Positions 14,366 through 20,796 of a stretch of DNA of 20,811 bases are shown here, piece by piece. A model generated the notes under the pieces. It did no database searches, was not told the DNA's origin, and saw only the letters and a program-made list of their open reading frames with translations. Position numbers and translations under genes: made by a program. Position 1 is the stretch's first letter; each line of letters opens with the position of its first letter. Source of the stretch: a bacterium (GTDB lineage Bacteria; Spirochaetota; UBA4802; UBA5550); contig JAAENB010000570.1 in the NCBI GenBank assembly GCA_024224995.1, positions 1-20,811 on the forward strand, given 5' to 3'.

Positions 14366-15526
14366 CTACTCCCACTCTAATATCTTTATGCCTTTTTTGG
14401 TAACATGATATGAATAAATAAGTCCCGATTTATTTCCAATAACTTTGGAATAGTAGTTTTTTGTATCATCAATTTCAAGACGAATATTGTCGATAATTTT
14501 TCCTTCCATATCGCATTTCATGAATTTAACGTTCCTGCTGTCCATGTTCCAGAAGTAAATGTTTTTATCATCAACAAGATTAAAAAGAACGTTTTTGGGG
14601 TCCGGGATATTAACAATGGTTTTCATTATCCGCTTATTTTCAATGGAATAATTATATACTTTCCGGTATTTTAACCGCAAGTCATGATAATAAGCGACTG
14701 AAATGAGAATTTCCTCACCACTCTGGTAGGTTTTTACATTTTCAATTTTTCCTTTGAAGGTATCTTCTCCTTCCTTTTCCACAAATTCTATTTTTGCCAG
14801 GTTAATGGCAAGGTCTCTTTTTTTCCCTTTGAAGCGGTAGACCGTCCAGGTTTCGAATGACCGGGAAATAACAAAGAGTCTTCCTTCCTGGTCTATATCG
14901 AGACGTTCTATATAATAGAAAGGAAGGTCGGGAGTACCTTTTTCTCCAAGAGTATATTGCAGTTTTCCTTTTTCATTAAAGACAAGAATATACGAAGGAG
15001 AAAAGTTCATTCCTTCGCTGTTGGCGCTGCCGCGATAGGACTGGCTGCCTGATTGGGGGAGGCGGTTTTGAATATAAATATTATCATCATCATCCATTGT
15101 AAATGAGCCAATAATGCTGAATTTAAATTTTGCCGCGTCAATATCTTTTGTATCAACATCTTTCAGGGAGCCCAGGATCAGTTCCACGTCATTGTCGGGA
15201 GTGAGAACCTGGACCCGTTTCAGGATATTGTCAACAGTGCAGATTTTTCCGTCAAAGACTCCAACGCCAAAAGAGAGCTGCTTAAGGGCGTAATCATCGG
15301 TTTTTATTAAAACAGAGCCCGGTTTTCCGCATTCAATGCTGATTTTTTCTTCTTTTGGTTTTGGCTTATTTCTCGGTTTCTTCTTCGGGTCTTCTTTTGG
15401 TTTGGGTTTTTCACAGTTTTTAATAAAAGCGAATTCCTTTGATTTGAGGGAAGTCACCTTCCAATGGCTGCAGGAAAAAGCCGCTGCCGCAGCCATTATT
15501 ATAATTAATAGAACAGTTTTTTTCAT
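14366..15526 (-). CDS. Lipoprotein with propeller-like repeats, upstream of nnr
   Basis: 386 residues. The signal peptide (MKKTVLLIIIMAAAAAF) ends in a lipobox A-F-S-C19. A Lys/Pro/Glu-rich linker at about 38-60 separates the anchor from a folded domain that starts near IECGKPGSVLI (65). The repeated stretches 'DDDNIYIQNR', 'DIDQEGRLFVIS' and 'DDKNIYFWN' look like six-bladed beta-propeller blades (NHL-like). The layout of lipid anchor, charged linker and propeller recalls the LIC_12708-type lipoproteins of Leptospira. That match is from memory and not proven. The envelope is the likely place of action and the substrate is unknown. The gene is 3 bp upstream of nnr and probably co-transcribed from the promoter at 15585-15612. 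The ribosome site is weak (GGGGAT about 12 nt upstream). Confidence 0.8.
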   Translation of the reverse strand: MKKTVLLIIIMAAAAAFSCSHWKVTSLKSKEFAFIKNCEKPKPKEDPKKKPRNKPKPKEEKISIECGKPGSVLIKTDDYALKQLSFGVGVFDGKICTVDNILKRVQVLTPDNDVELILGSLKDVDTKDIDAAKFKFSIIGSFTMDDDDNIYIQNRLPQSGSQSYRGSANSEGMNFSPSYILVFNEKGKLQYTLGEKGTPDLPFYYIERLDIDQEGRLFVISRSFETWTVYRFKGKKRDLAINLAKIEFVEKEGEDTFKGKIENVKTYQSGEEILISVAYYHDLRLKYRKVYNYSIENKRIMKTIVNIPDPKNVLFNLVDDKNIYFWNMDSRNVKFMKCDMEGKIIDNIRLEIDDTKNYYSKVIGNKSGLIYSYHVTKKGIKILEWE

Positions 15527-15584
15527 AGTATGCTGTATCCCCGGTTTTTCTTTGATAAAATTGTATAATAATTAATTGCAATCA

Positions 15585-15612
15585 AATTTAGCTGTAATAT
15601 TGCACCTGTCAA
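15585..15612 (-). promoter_or_regulatory. Probable promoter of the lipoprotein-nnr operon
   Basis: TTGACA (15612-15607, minus strand) and TAAATT (15590-15585) are spaced 16 bp apart, giving a leader of about 50 nt. A further -10-like TACAAT lies downstream at about 15562 without a good -35. Confidence 0.5.
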
Positions 15613-15675
15613 TAGATTATTGAAAAAACCGGAAAAAGTGGGGGGCGTTTTTGTGTCTGCCCCCTTTGGGGGTGC

Positions 15676-15763
15676 GACCCCTGCGAGGGGTGCGGCCCCT
15701 GCGAGGGGTGCGGCCCCTGCGAGGGGTGCGGCCCCTGCGAGGGGTGCGGCCCCTGCGAGGGGA
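15676..15763. repeat. Minisatellite of five 18-bp units, each a small hairpin
   Basis: Units start at 15676, 15694, 15712, 15730 and 15748. Each holds CCCCTGCGAGGGG, a 5-bp stem with a GCG loop, then TGCGG. The edges carry degenerate forms (CCCCCTTTGGGGG on the left, GGGGATCAGGGGG on the right). It sits between the divergent lipoprotein and arsR promoters. The 18-bp period leaves frames open on the minus strand (PLAGAA or SQGPHP repeats), which I do not take as genes. Confidence 0.85.
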
Positions 15764-15806
15764 TCAGGGGGCATTTTAATAAAAACATAAAAAAACGCGA
15801 TGGAAC

Positions 15807-15835
15807 TTGACTTTTTCGAAACAAATGAGTATATT
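15807..15835 (+). promoter_or_regulatory. Promoter of the arsR-CDF metal operon
   Basis: TTGACT (15807-15812), 17 bp, TATATT (15830-15835): close to the sigma70 consensus. The start of transcription should fall near 15842, inside the operator array that begins at 15837, as expected for a strong promoter blocked by a repressor. Confidence 0.75.
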
Positions 15836-15836
15836 G

Positions 15837-15892
15837 TCATATGAATGGATATTCATATGATTGTTTGTTCATATGATTGTTTGTTCATATGA
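15837..15892 (+). promoter_or_regulatory. ArsR/SmtB-type operator array, four TCATATGA boxes at 16-bp spacing
   Basis: TCATATGA occurs at 15837, 15853, 15869 and 15885, exactly 16 bp apart. The first two boxes form an inverted repeat with 10-bp arms (TCATATGAAT, GGAT, ATTCATATGA), which fits the known ATATGAA...TTCATAT operator type of SmtB/CzrA repressors. The array begins one base after the -10 box and covers the transcription start. The later boxes lie in the leader, ending 25 bp before the arsR ATG. Confidence 0.75.
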
Positions 15893-15917
15893 AATTGGTC
15901 CGGAAAAGGCAGGTTTT

Positions 15918-16310
15918 ATGGATAGTGTATTGAATAAAGAAAAAAAAGATTCCCTTGCGGGACATTCGGAAGAGTGCAGGTGCAGTGATGGGACTGGTGA
16001 GGAAATAATTTCCCTGAAAAACAGTATGCCTCCCAATGATACACTTATTGACCTGGCTGAATTTTTCAAGGTTTTCGGAGACCCCACCAGGGTCAGGATC
16101 ATTTATGCCCTGGCGAATGTGGAGATGTGCGTGTGCGACATCGCGTCCCTGCTTGAGATGGAACAGTCTGCCATCTCTCATCAGCTGAGAAAGCTGAAAC
16201 AGGCGCGCCTGGTTAAACAGAGAAGAGAGGGGAAAAGTATTTTTTATTCTCTTAATGATGAGCATGTTAAGAGGATTTTTGATATGGGTCTGGAACATGT
16301 GGAAGAGTAA
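15918..16310 (+). CDS. ArsR/SmtB-family metal-sensing repressor (CadC/ZiaR-like)
   Basis: 130 residues from the ATG at 15918. Upstream TTG and ATG codons in the same frame (15861, 15873) fall inside the operator array, and AAGGCAGG lies just before 15918. A winged helix-turn-helix covers about 45-112 (recognition helix around QSAISHQLRKL, 83-93). Two metal sites can be read. The alpha3N site has C71-V-C73-D in the third helix plus C20 and C22 in the N-terminal arm, as in CadC. The alpha5 site has D114-x-H116 and H127-x-x-E130, with the spacing of SmtB and CzrA. Having both suggests a sensor for Zn and/or Cd/Pb. Metal binding should release it from its own promoter. The next gene is a CDF efflux pump, 47 bp downstream, which supports a zinc or cadmium resistance operon. 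Confidence 0.92.
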   Translation: MDSVLNKEKKDSLAGHSEECRCSDGTGEEIISLKNSMPPNDTLIDLAEFFKVFGDPTRVRIIYALANVEMCVCDIASLLEMEQSAISHQLRKLKQARLVKQRREGKSIFYSLNDEHVKRIFDMGLEHVEE

Positions 16311-16357
16311 AAGAAGTTTGAAGTTTGAAGTTGAAAGAATTTAGTGAGGAGATATAA

Positions 16358-17308
16358 ATGAAGGATGAGAAGTTGGGTAATCACGATCATGGGCACGATC
16401 ATGGGCATGGGCATTCCCATGATCATGCAATCACTAATAAAAAGAAACTTGTTGTGGTGATATTTTTTAATATGGTTATTACTATTTCGGAGTATATAGG
16501 GGGGATACTTTCCGGGAGCCTGGCACTGGTTTCCGATGCCGGGCATAATTTGTCCGATGTGCTTTCTCTTATGCTTGGTTACGCGGGAGAGAAAGTCTCC
16601 GGGGCCGATCCCAGTAAAAAGTATACTTTTGGGATGAAACGCTTTGAAGTGCTTATCGCGCTTATTAATGCCCTGACACTGGTTTTTATCGGCATATTTA
16701 TTGTATATGAGAGTGTGGAACGGTTTAGAAACCCCGTAGCTGTTGATATTTCTATCATGCTTCCGGTTGCTGTTATTGGTCTTTTGGGGAATGTTTTTTC
16801 TATCCTGGTGCTGGCAAGAAACAAGGAGAGCAACCTCAATATGAAGGCTGCTTTTCTCCACCTGCTCTATGACGCGATTTCTTCGGTTGCCGTTATTATT
16901 GGCGGAATTGTAATCTATATTACCAATATTTATTGGATAGATCTTATTATCAGCCTTGGGATTGTTTTAATGATTGCCTGGAGCTCCATGTCAATTGTCA
17001 AAGAATCGCTGCGGATCTTTCTCCAGGGATCGCCCGATCATATCGACTCTGATGAGGTTTACCGGAGTCTTCTCGAAATCGATTCCGTGGGCAGTGTTCA
17101 CGGCCTGCATATCTGGTCTATCAGCTCTACTGAGATATTTTTATCGTGCCATATTTGCGTGGATAAAGATTCGGTTAACGCGGATACGGACGGAATTATC
17201 CGGAATGTTAATTCCATCCTTGAAGAAAAATTTGAGATTAAGCATACAACTATTCAGGTTGAGAATAAAGCCATATGCGGAACTGAGCCCGGCAGCTGCT
17301 GTAGGTAG
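16358..17308 (+). CDS. Cation diffusion facilitator efflux transporter (zinc type, CzcD/ZitB-like)
   Basis: 316 residues, the normal length. It is an inner-membrane antiporter that exports divalent metal in exchange for protons. A His-rich N-terminus (HDHGHDHGHGHSHDH, 9-23) is typical for zinc carriers. Six spans can be traced between about 30 and 215. The transport site is intact, with H63-x-x-x-D67 in span 2 (DAGHNLSD) and H168-x-x-x-D172 in span 5 (HLLYD). The His/Asp pattern points to Zn (also Co/Cd) rather than Mn or Fe. The cytoplasmic C-terminal domain (VHGLHIWSISS, about 250-305) is followed by an extra Cys-rich tail (CGTEPGSCC) that may bind metal. The ribosome site GAGGAG is 8 nt before the ATG. 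It is co-transcribed with the arsR-type gene and presumably induced by the exported metal. Confidence 0.95.
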   Translation: MKDEKLGNHDHGHDHGHGHSHDHAITNKKKLVVVIFFNMVITISEYIGGILSGSLALVSDAGHNLSDVLSLMLGYAGEKVSGADPSKKYTFGMKRFEVLIALINALTLVFIGIFIVYESVERFRNPVAVDISIMLPVAVIGLLGNVFSILVLARNKESNLNMKAAFLHLLYDAISSVAVIIGGIVIYITNIYWIDLIISLGIVLMIAWSSMSIVKESLRIFLQGSPDHIDSDEVYRSLLEIDSVGSVHGLHIWSISSTEIFLSCHICVDKDSVNADTDGIIRNVNSILEEKFEIKHTTIQVENKAICGTEPGSCCR

Positions 17309-17319
17309 GGGAGGAAGAA

Positions 17320-17360
17320 GGTAATCGGTGGCCCGGGAGGGCCGGGTGATCGGTGATCGG
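17320..17360. repeat. Dispersed 40-bp repeat with GGCCC..GGGCC core, copy 2
   Basis: This matches 11045-11084 except for the hairpin loop and a few bases of the right flank. It lies 11 bp past the CDF stop and could act as a transcription end or message-protecting hairpin. GAGGAAG-type purine runs surround it. Confidence 0.7.
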
Positions 17361-17424
17361 AGGAAGAGGGGAGGAGGAAGGTGGTTTTCTAGTGATAATG
17401 AAATTGTTACATATTTGAAATGAT

Positions 17425-17466
17425 TATAATAAATTTTCTTGACGAATATTCCGGAATATATACATA
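17425..17466 (+). promoter_or_regulatory. Promoter region of the thioesterase gene with a 14-bp palindrome
   Basis: TTGACG at 17439-17444 has TACATA 16 bp further on (17461-17466). Between them lies a perfect 14-bp palindrome, ATATTCC/GGAATAT (17446-17459), in the position of an operator. An alternative -10, TATAAT at 17425-17430, has only a poor -35 (TTGTTA). Both promoter readings are weak; the palindrome is seen directly. Confidence 0.4.
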
Positions 17467-17503
17467 TCGATTTATATTCAATGACGAAAAGGAGAGCAGG
17501 TTT

Positions 17504-17974
17504 ATGTCTATCGAAGGAAAAACTGTTAGTGAGAGCAAAGTGGAAGTTGTTCAGCAGATGACTCAGCCCGACGCGAACTTTGCCGGGTACGTACATGGCG
17601 GGGTGATTTTAAAACTTATTGACAATACCGCCTGGATTGTGGCTACAAGGCACGCCAGGACCAGGATTGTTACGGCCTCTATTGACCGGGTAAATTTTCA
17701 TGACCCTGTTTCTATTGGAGATTTGCTCAAGGTTAAATCCAGTATTAACCTGGTAAACAGAACCTCTATGGAATTGGGAGTCCGCATTGAGGCTGAGAAT
17801 TATATTACGGGCGAGCTGCGGCATACCGCTTCCGCCTATCTTTCGCTTGTCTCTCTCGATGAAGAGGGAAAACCGCGGCAAATTGCGCCCCTCATCCTGG
17901 AAACCGAAGAGGATGAACGGCGCAATGCTGAAGCCTTAAACAGAAGGAAGATGCGGCTGCAAGGCGTTTGCTAG
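17504..17974 (+). CDS. Acyl-CoA thioesterase, hotdog fold (YciA/BACH type)
   Basis: 156 residues from the ATG at 17504, which has AAAGGAGAG 8 nt upstream. The open frame reaches back to 17420, but that part is AT-rich leader without a ribosome site. It releases free CoA from acyl-CoA. The hotdog-fold hallmarks are clear: N25-F-A-G-x-V-H31-G-G-V-I-L-K-L-I-D40, in which N25 and D40 sit at the usual catalytic positions; VTASIDRVNFHDPVSIGDLL (56-75); and the typical end RHTASAYLSLVSLDEEGKP (106-124). Enzymes of this group form hexamers and act on a broad range of acyl chains in the cytoplasm. No operon partner is visible: repeats flank it on both sides. Confidence 0.92.
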   Translation: MSIEGKTVSESKVEVVQQMTQPDANFAGYVHGGVILKLIDNTAWIVATRHARTRIVTASIDRVNFHDPVSIGDLLKVKSSINLVNRTSMELGVRIEAENYITGELRHTASAYLSLVSLDEEGKPRQIAPLILETEEDERRNAEALNRRKMRLQGVC

Positions 17975-18685
17975 ATTAAATTCGAAACTGCAAAAAATAG
18001 GTCAGAAACTGTGTTGATACCGGGGTCTGTTTCTGTCGGCCCCCCAACCCCCGGAGGGGGCGCAAGAGTTTTTGGAGATGAGTCAATTTTAACCCCATGG
18101 GGCAGCAGAGCATAACCCCGGATAACATTTTCCGGGAACCGGCCCTGTTTCTAAAATAGTTCACCAGGATGATGGGTTTTTCTCATAACGTGGGGCTTCC
18201 AGCCCCTCGTTATGAAGAAGAAGGCCCTATTCAAAAAGAGTTTCTTGAGAGCGCGGACCCGGCGAAGCCGGAAGAAAGGGGTCAGTAAAAGAAAGAGGAT
18301 AAATGACCCGGCCCGGCCGGGAAAAAATACAAAAGAAACTGGTTGCAAAGAGGATCAGGGAATAAAAAAGAGGCCGTTTACACAAAACCCTGGCCCCTGA
18401 CCCCGGTTTCTTAAGAACATTGATGCCGATAAAAGTTTACAAATGTTCTTTTTTGTTTAAGACAAAATTTGTCAGGAAATTTTTTCATAGTTATTGTAAA
18501 GAGATTATTGACAGAATCGGTGTAAACTGGATTTTGGTATATAGTTTTGGTTTTGCCGGGGCAATGTCTTGCCTTCGGGAATTTATTACATAATTTAATT
18601 AACATGCATAGGGATTCGAGATTCCATATGCTTTCCCTTGTTTTTTTCCTGACAAAAGAAATTGGTCGGGCTTTTATCTTTTTCC
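17975..18685. other. Repeat-filled intergenic stretch, no gene seen
   Basis: About 700 bp with no credible gene. It holds a CAGAAAC...GTTTCTG pair (about 17993-18033), a CCCCCGGAGGGGG run (about 18048), a CCCGGA...TCCGGG hairpin (about 18118-18137), the 31-bp hairpin at 18184-18214, a module starting TTTCTTGAGAGCGCGGACCC at 18241 with CCGGC/GCCGG hairpins and ending in CTGACCCCGGTTTCTTAAGA (about 18397-18416), then AT-rich DNA. TTGACA at 18508-18513 could be a -35 box for the hydrolase gene, but no good -10 lies 16-18 bp away. The GGGGTCAG/CTGACCCC edges recall the remains of REP-associated transposase elements; no transposase is left. Confidence 0.6.
18184..18214. repeat. 31-bp hairpin repeat
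   Basis: Arms 18184-18197 and 18201-18214 pair at 13 of 14 positions (CATAACG, GGGGCT / AGCCCC, CGTTATG) around a 3-nt loop. It is a short palindromic repeat in the same style as the 46-bp palindrome at 3948-3993. Confidence 0.75.
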
Positions 18686-18749
18686 TGTTTCCCGGGACGT
18701 GCGTGCTTGTTGGAGATTACTCCGGCAGGCACACCCGTCCCGAGAAACA
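18686..18749 (+). promoter_or_regulatory. 64-nt hairpin in the leader of the exported hydrolase gene
   Basis: The left half (from TGTTTCCCGGGACG) folds back on the right half (ending CGTCCCGAGAAACA) over about 30 pairs with three mismatches and a 4-nt loop ATTA at 18716-18719. Three pairs (18707/18728, 18710/18725, 18711/18724) are U-G only when read as plus-strand RNA. It ends 8 nt before the ribosome site (GGAG) of the gene at 18770. It may control the stability or translation of that message, or be a palindromic repeat that has landed there. Confidence 0.6.
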
Positions 18750-18769
18750 AAAATTTGGAGAAAGATTTT

Positions 18770-20011
18770 ATGAGACCGATACAATCATTTTTATTACTAC
18801 TGCTTCTGGCTGTACCCATTGCCGGGTATGCTCAAACCAGGACAACTCCTGAAAGTATGAAACTCAACGTTATTACCATCCGGTTTAATGACGATTATTT
18901 AAAAGGCTGTTACCTCTTGATCGATTCCCGGACACCGGAAGAAAAAAAGAGGAACCTGGCAGAAGGAAAGCTCGACGGCCCGGTTATTCTTTTCCTTCAC
19001 GGCCATTGCCAGAGAGCTGATGATCATTATTCATTTACCTCAACAATGGCAAAAAGATCAAAATCCGGAATCGTTATGATCCCCGTAAGTGCCACTCCCA
19101 TGGGACGTGATGAAAAACTGCGCGGAGACAATGGAAAAGAGATTATTCTAATGGAAATAACCCGCCAGGTCCTGGCAAAGAACGGGATGCGCATTGAAGG
19201 GTATAAACCGCTAACGGATTTGCCGGTTACCATAGAAGAAAAGAAAAAAAGAAAGAAAAAGAGCGATATAGAAACAGGTTCGGAGAATCCAATTCCCGTG
19301 AATTTTGCAGTTGTTGGATGGTCTCACGGCGGAGTTCTGGCCAGGCGTATTGCCAATAAATATCCCGAAACAACAGTGGCAATGGCACAAACCCAGCCTG
19401 CCGGGTATGAAGACTGGAACGGGTTCCTGGGGATTTCCACCGGGTTTAACTGGGAATGTACCAGGATCGGTTTTCATGGCGCAACCAGGGGCCACCCAAA
19501 GCAGGTAGTCGAAGCCGGATGTGGTGTGGCAAAAGGAACCTTTGGCGATCTTTACGGATCCTGTTCTTCCTGTTTGTTTGGTAATTTTAGCCTGCTCAAG
19601 CCATTCAGGTTTGCCCGTGACGGGGGAGATTGCGGCGATTACCAGGATGACAATAATTATCCCGTTGCTCATCTCAAGCATATTACTGTTATATTCGGAG
19701 AAGAGGATTCCCTGTTTGAATATAAGAACACCGGCTTAAAGCGTTCTAATAAAAAGATAACCAAAGAGACTCAAGCGGCTTTTGTGAAAAAGTATTATCC
19801 CGGCGCCGCGAAGAACGGAGCCCAATTTTCCCTGAAGGTGTTACCCGGGAACCACATTGGCCTGTTTGTCCATCCCGACAAATATATACCCGGTATCCTG
19901 GGCGGCATTGGCCAGCTTAAGGAAACAGAGAAGAGTTCTGTCGCAAAGAAAAAGAAAAAAAAGAAAAAGATAGAGAAGGGACAGAAGCTGGCCGGCGTGC
20001 CGGAGGAATAG
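18770..20011 (+). CDS. Exported alpha/beta hydrolase
   Basis: 413 residues from the ATG at 18770 (GGAG 9 nt upstream). An open frame from 18662 exists, but it runs through the hairpin and would bury the signal peptide (MRPIQSFLLLLLLAVPIAGYAQ). A serine-hydrolase triad can be read: nucleophile S185 in G-W-S-H-G-G, acid D313 in IFGEEDSLFEY, and H362 in LPGNHIGLF, with the oxyanion strand LFLHGHCQ at about 74-81. A Lys-rich insert (EEKKKRKKK, 156-164) and a stretch with several Cys (about 229-288, including C265 and C268) interrupt the usual core, and the C-terminus carries a run of eight Lys. The substrate is unknown: an ester, lipid or polymer outside the cytoplasm is plausible. The stop is 3 bp from the stop of the convergent SH3 gene. 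Confidence 0.85.
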   Translation: MRPIQSFLLLLLLAVPIAGYAQTRTTPESMKLNVITIRFNDDYLKGCYLLIDSRTPEEKKRNLAEGKLDGPVILFLHGHCQRADDHYSFTSTMAKRSKSGIVMIPVSATPMGRDEKLRGDNGKEIILMEITRQVLAKNGMRIEGYKPLTDLPVTIEEKKKRKKKSDIETGSENPIPVNFAVVGWSHGGVLARRIANKYPETTVAMAQTQPAGYEDWNGFLGISTGFNWECTRIGFHGATRGHPKQVVEAGCGVAKGTFGDLYGSCSSCLFGNFSLLKPFRFARDGGDCGDYQDDNNYPVAHLKHITVIFGEEDSLFEYKNTGLKRSNKKITKETQAAFVKKYYPGAAKNGAQFSLKVLPGNHIGLFVHPDKYIPGILGGIGQLKETEKSSVAKKKKKKKKIEKGQKLAGVPEE

Positions 20012-20014
20012 CTT

Positions 20015-20533
20015 CTACTTCACATATTCAGCAGAGACCCACCCTGTTTTCCCGGAAGGAATTTTGACAAAATACCATTCCGGGAAATTCATACCCGAAT
20101 TATTTTTTTTATCAACAGGTGTTTTTAAAATTGTTACGCTGGTATTCTTTTTCAGCTGCGCGAGAATTTTACTCCCTTTTGTTGTTGGTTTCGACCGGAG
20201 CCGTACCCGGTCTCCTGATATCTTTGTAGAGATAAACGCGCCAAAGATCCAGCCGTCCCAGAAAGTATCAAAAGAGGGGGAGTAGGTTACGTAATACCAG
20301 TGATGGCTTCCCCATTTCCCAATAGATGCTTTTTGTCCCACATCAAGAATTATGACGAGTTCACCTTTTTGCAGTTTCCAGGGAGAATCGCTTTTCGTGT
20401 TGGGCTGTACCCGGACTTTCACATTACTGTGGCTAATTGTTGCCCCGCTAACGGGAGCAGTATGGATGAAAAAGATTCCTTGAATGAAAGCAGCGGTAAT
20501 TATCAAGATCAAAAGATTTTTGTTGATAGTCAT
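20015..20533 (-). CDS. Exported protein with two bacterial SH3 domains
   Basis: 172 residues with a signal peptide (LLILIITAAFIQGIFFI, cleavage near Val-Ser-Gly-Ala 28-31). Two SH3b domains follow: about 35-101 (VKVRVQPNTKSDS ... DGWIFGAFIS) and about 108-172 (VRLRSKPTTKGSKI ... GWVSAEYVK). Both show the V-(R/N)-x-R-x-x-P opening and the G-W-(I/V) closing strand of the family. Such modules bind cell-wall peptides or other proteins in the periplasm. No catalytic domain is attached, so it is probably a binding or adaptor protein. The ribosome site AAGGAG lies 8 nt before the ATG, and a near-consensus promoter is at 20573-20601. Structured element B lies a further 70 bp upstream. Confidence 0.85.
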   Translation of the reverse strand: MTINKNLLILIITAAFIQGIFFIHTAPVSGATISHSNVKVRVQPNTKSDSPWKLQKGELVIILDVGQKASIGKWGSHHWYYVTYSPSFDTFWDGWIFGAFISTKISGDRVRLRSKPTTKGSKILAQLKKNTSVTILKTPVDKKNNSGMNFPEWYFVKIPSGKTGWVSAEYVK

Positions 20534-20572
20534 AAGTATGGCTCCTTTTTATTCTATATCCTGAATATTTTT

Positions 20573-20601
20573 AGAATAGAATACCTGCCCTGAAATGTCA
20601 A
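20573..20601 (-). promoter_or_regulatory. Sigma70-type promoter of the SH3-domain gene
   Basis: On the minus strand TTGACA (20601-20596), 17 bp, TATTCT (20578-20573). The predicted leader is about 30 nt. Confidence 0.7.
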
Positions 20602-20671
20602 GAAATCATTCTTTTAAAATAAGTAACTTCTCAAAAACCGGTAAGAACCGTTATTTGTCCCGGGTCCGCTG

Positions 20672-20796
20672 CTCTTAAGAAACTAAATTTTGCATGTGAG
20701 CGGGCCTTGAAGTAGTATGGGCTCTTTGGATTGCTGCGGAACTCGCGTTGCTCAAACAGTCCTCACAACCCAAAGAGTCCATACTACTTCAAGGCC
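20672..20796 (-). repeat. Structured inverted-arm element, copy B
   Basis: On the minus strand the 18-bp arms 20796-20779 and 20720-20703 pair perfectly. One mismatch and a further 8-bp pairing (20777-20770 with 20729-20722) extend the stem. The core 20715-20770 is identical over 56 nt to copy A, as is most of the 3' flank (ACATGCA, AATTTAG, TTTCTTAAGAG). It lies upstream of the SH3 gene in the same orientation as that gene, just as copy A lies upstream of the Omp85 gene. The last 15 bases of the window continue past it without a gene. Confidence 0.75.

Noticed and set aside
13365..14408. 347-aa open frame on the plus strand opposite nnr
   Set aside because: nnr on the minus strand has all its motifs; this frame has no recognisable domain and starts inside the 38-bp repeat.
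15523..15840. 105-aa minus-strand frame with PLAGAA repeats (and a SQGPHP frame)
   Set aside because: Open only because the 18-bp minisatellite has no stops; it overlaps the lipoprotein start and crosses two promoters.
15837..15892. CRISPR-like array (four boxes, 16-bp period; also the 18-bp minisatellite)
   Set aside because: Repeats are 8-18 bp with no unique spacers of 25-40 bp, and there are no cas genes.
15861..15917. Longer arsR start (TTG at 15861 or ATG at 15873)
   Set aside because: The extra codons lie in the operator array, are not part of the ArsR fold, and a ribosome site lies just before the ATG at 15918.
17420..17503. N-terminal extension of the thioesterase
   Set aside because: It overlaps the promoter palindrome and has no ribosome site, whereas 17504 has a strong one and the usual family start.
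18662..18769. N-terminal extension of the exported hydrolase
   Set aside because: It would encode the hairpin and place the signal peptide 36 residues inside the protein.
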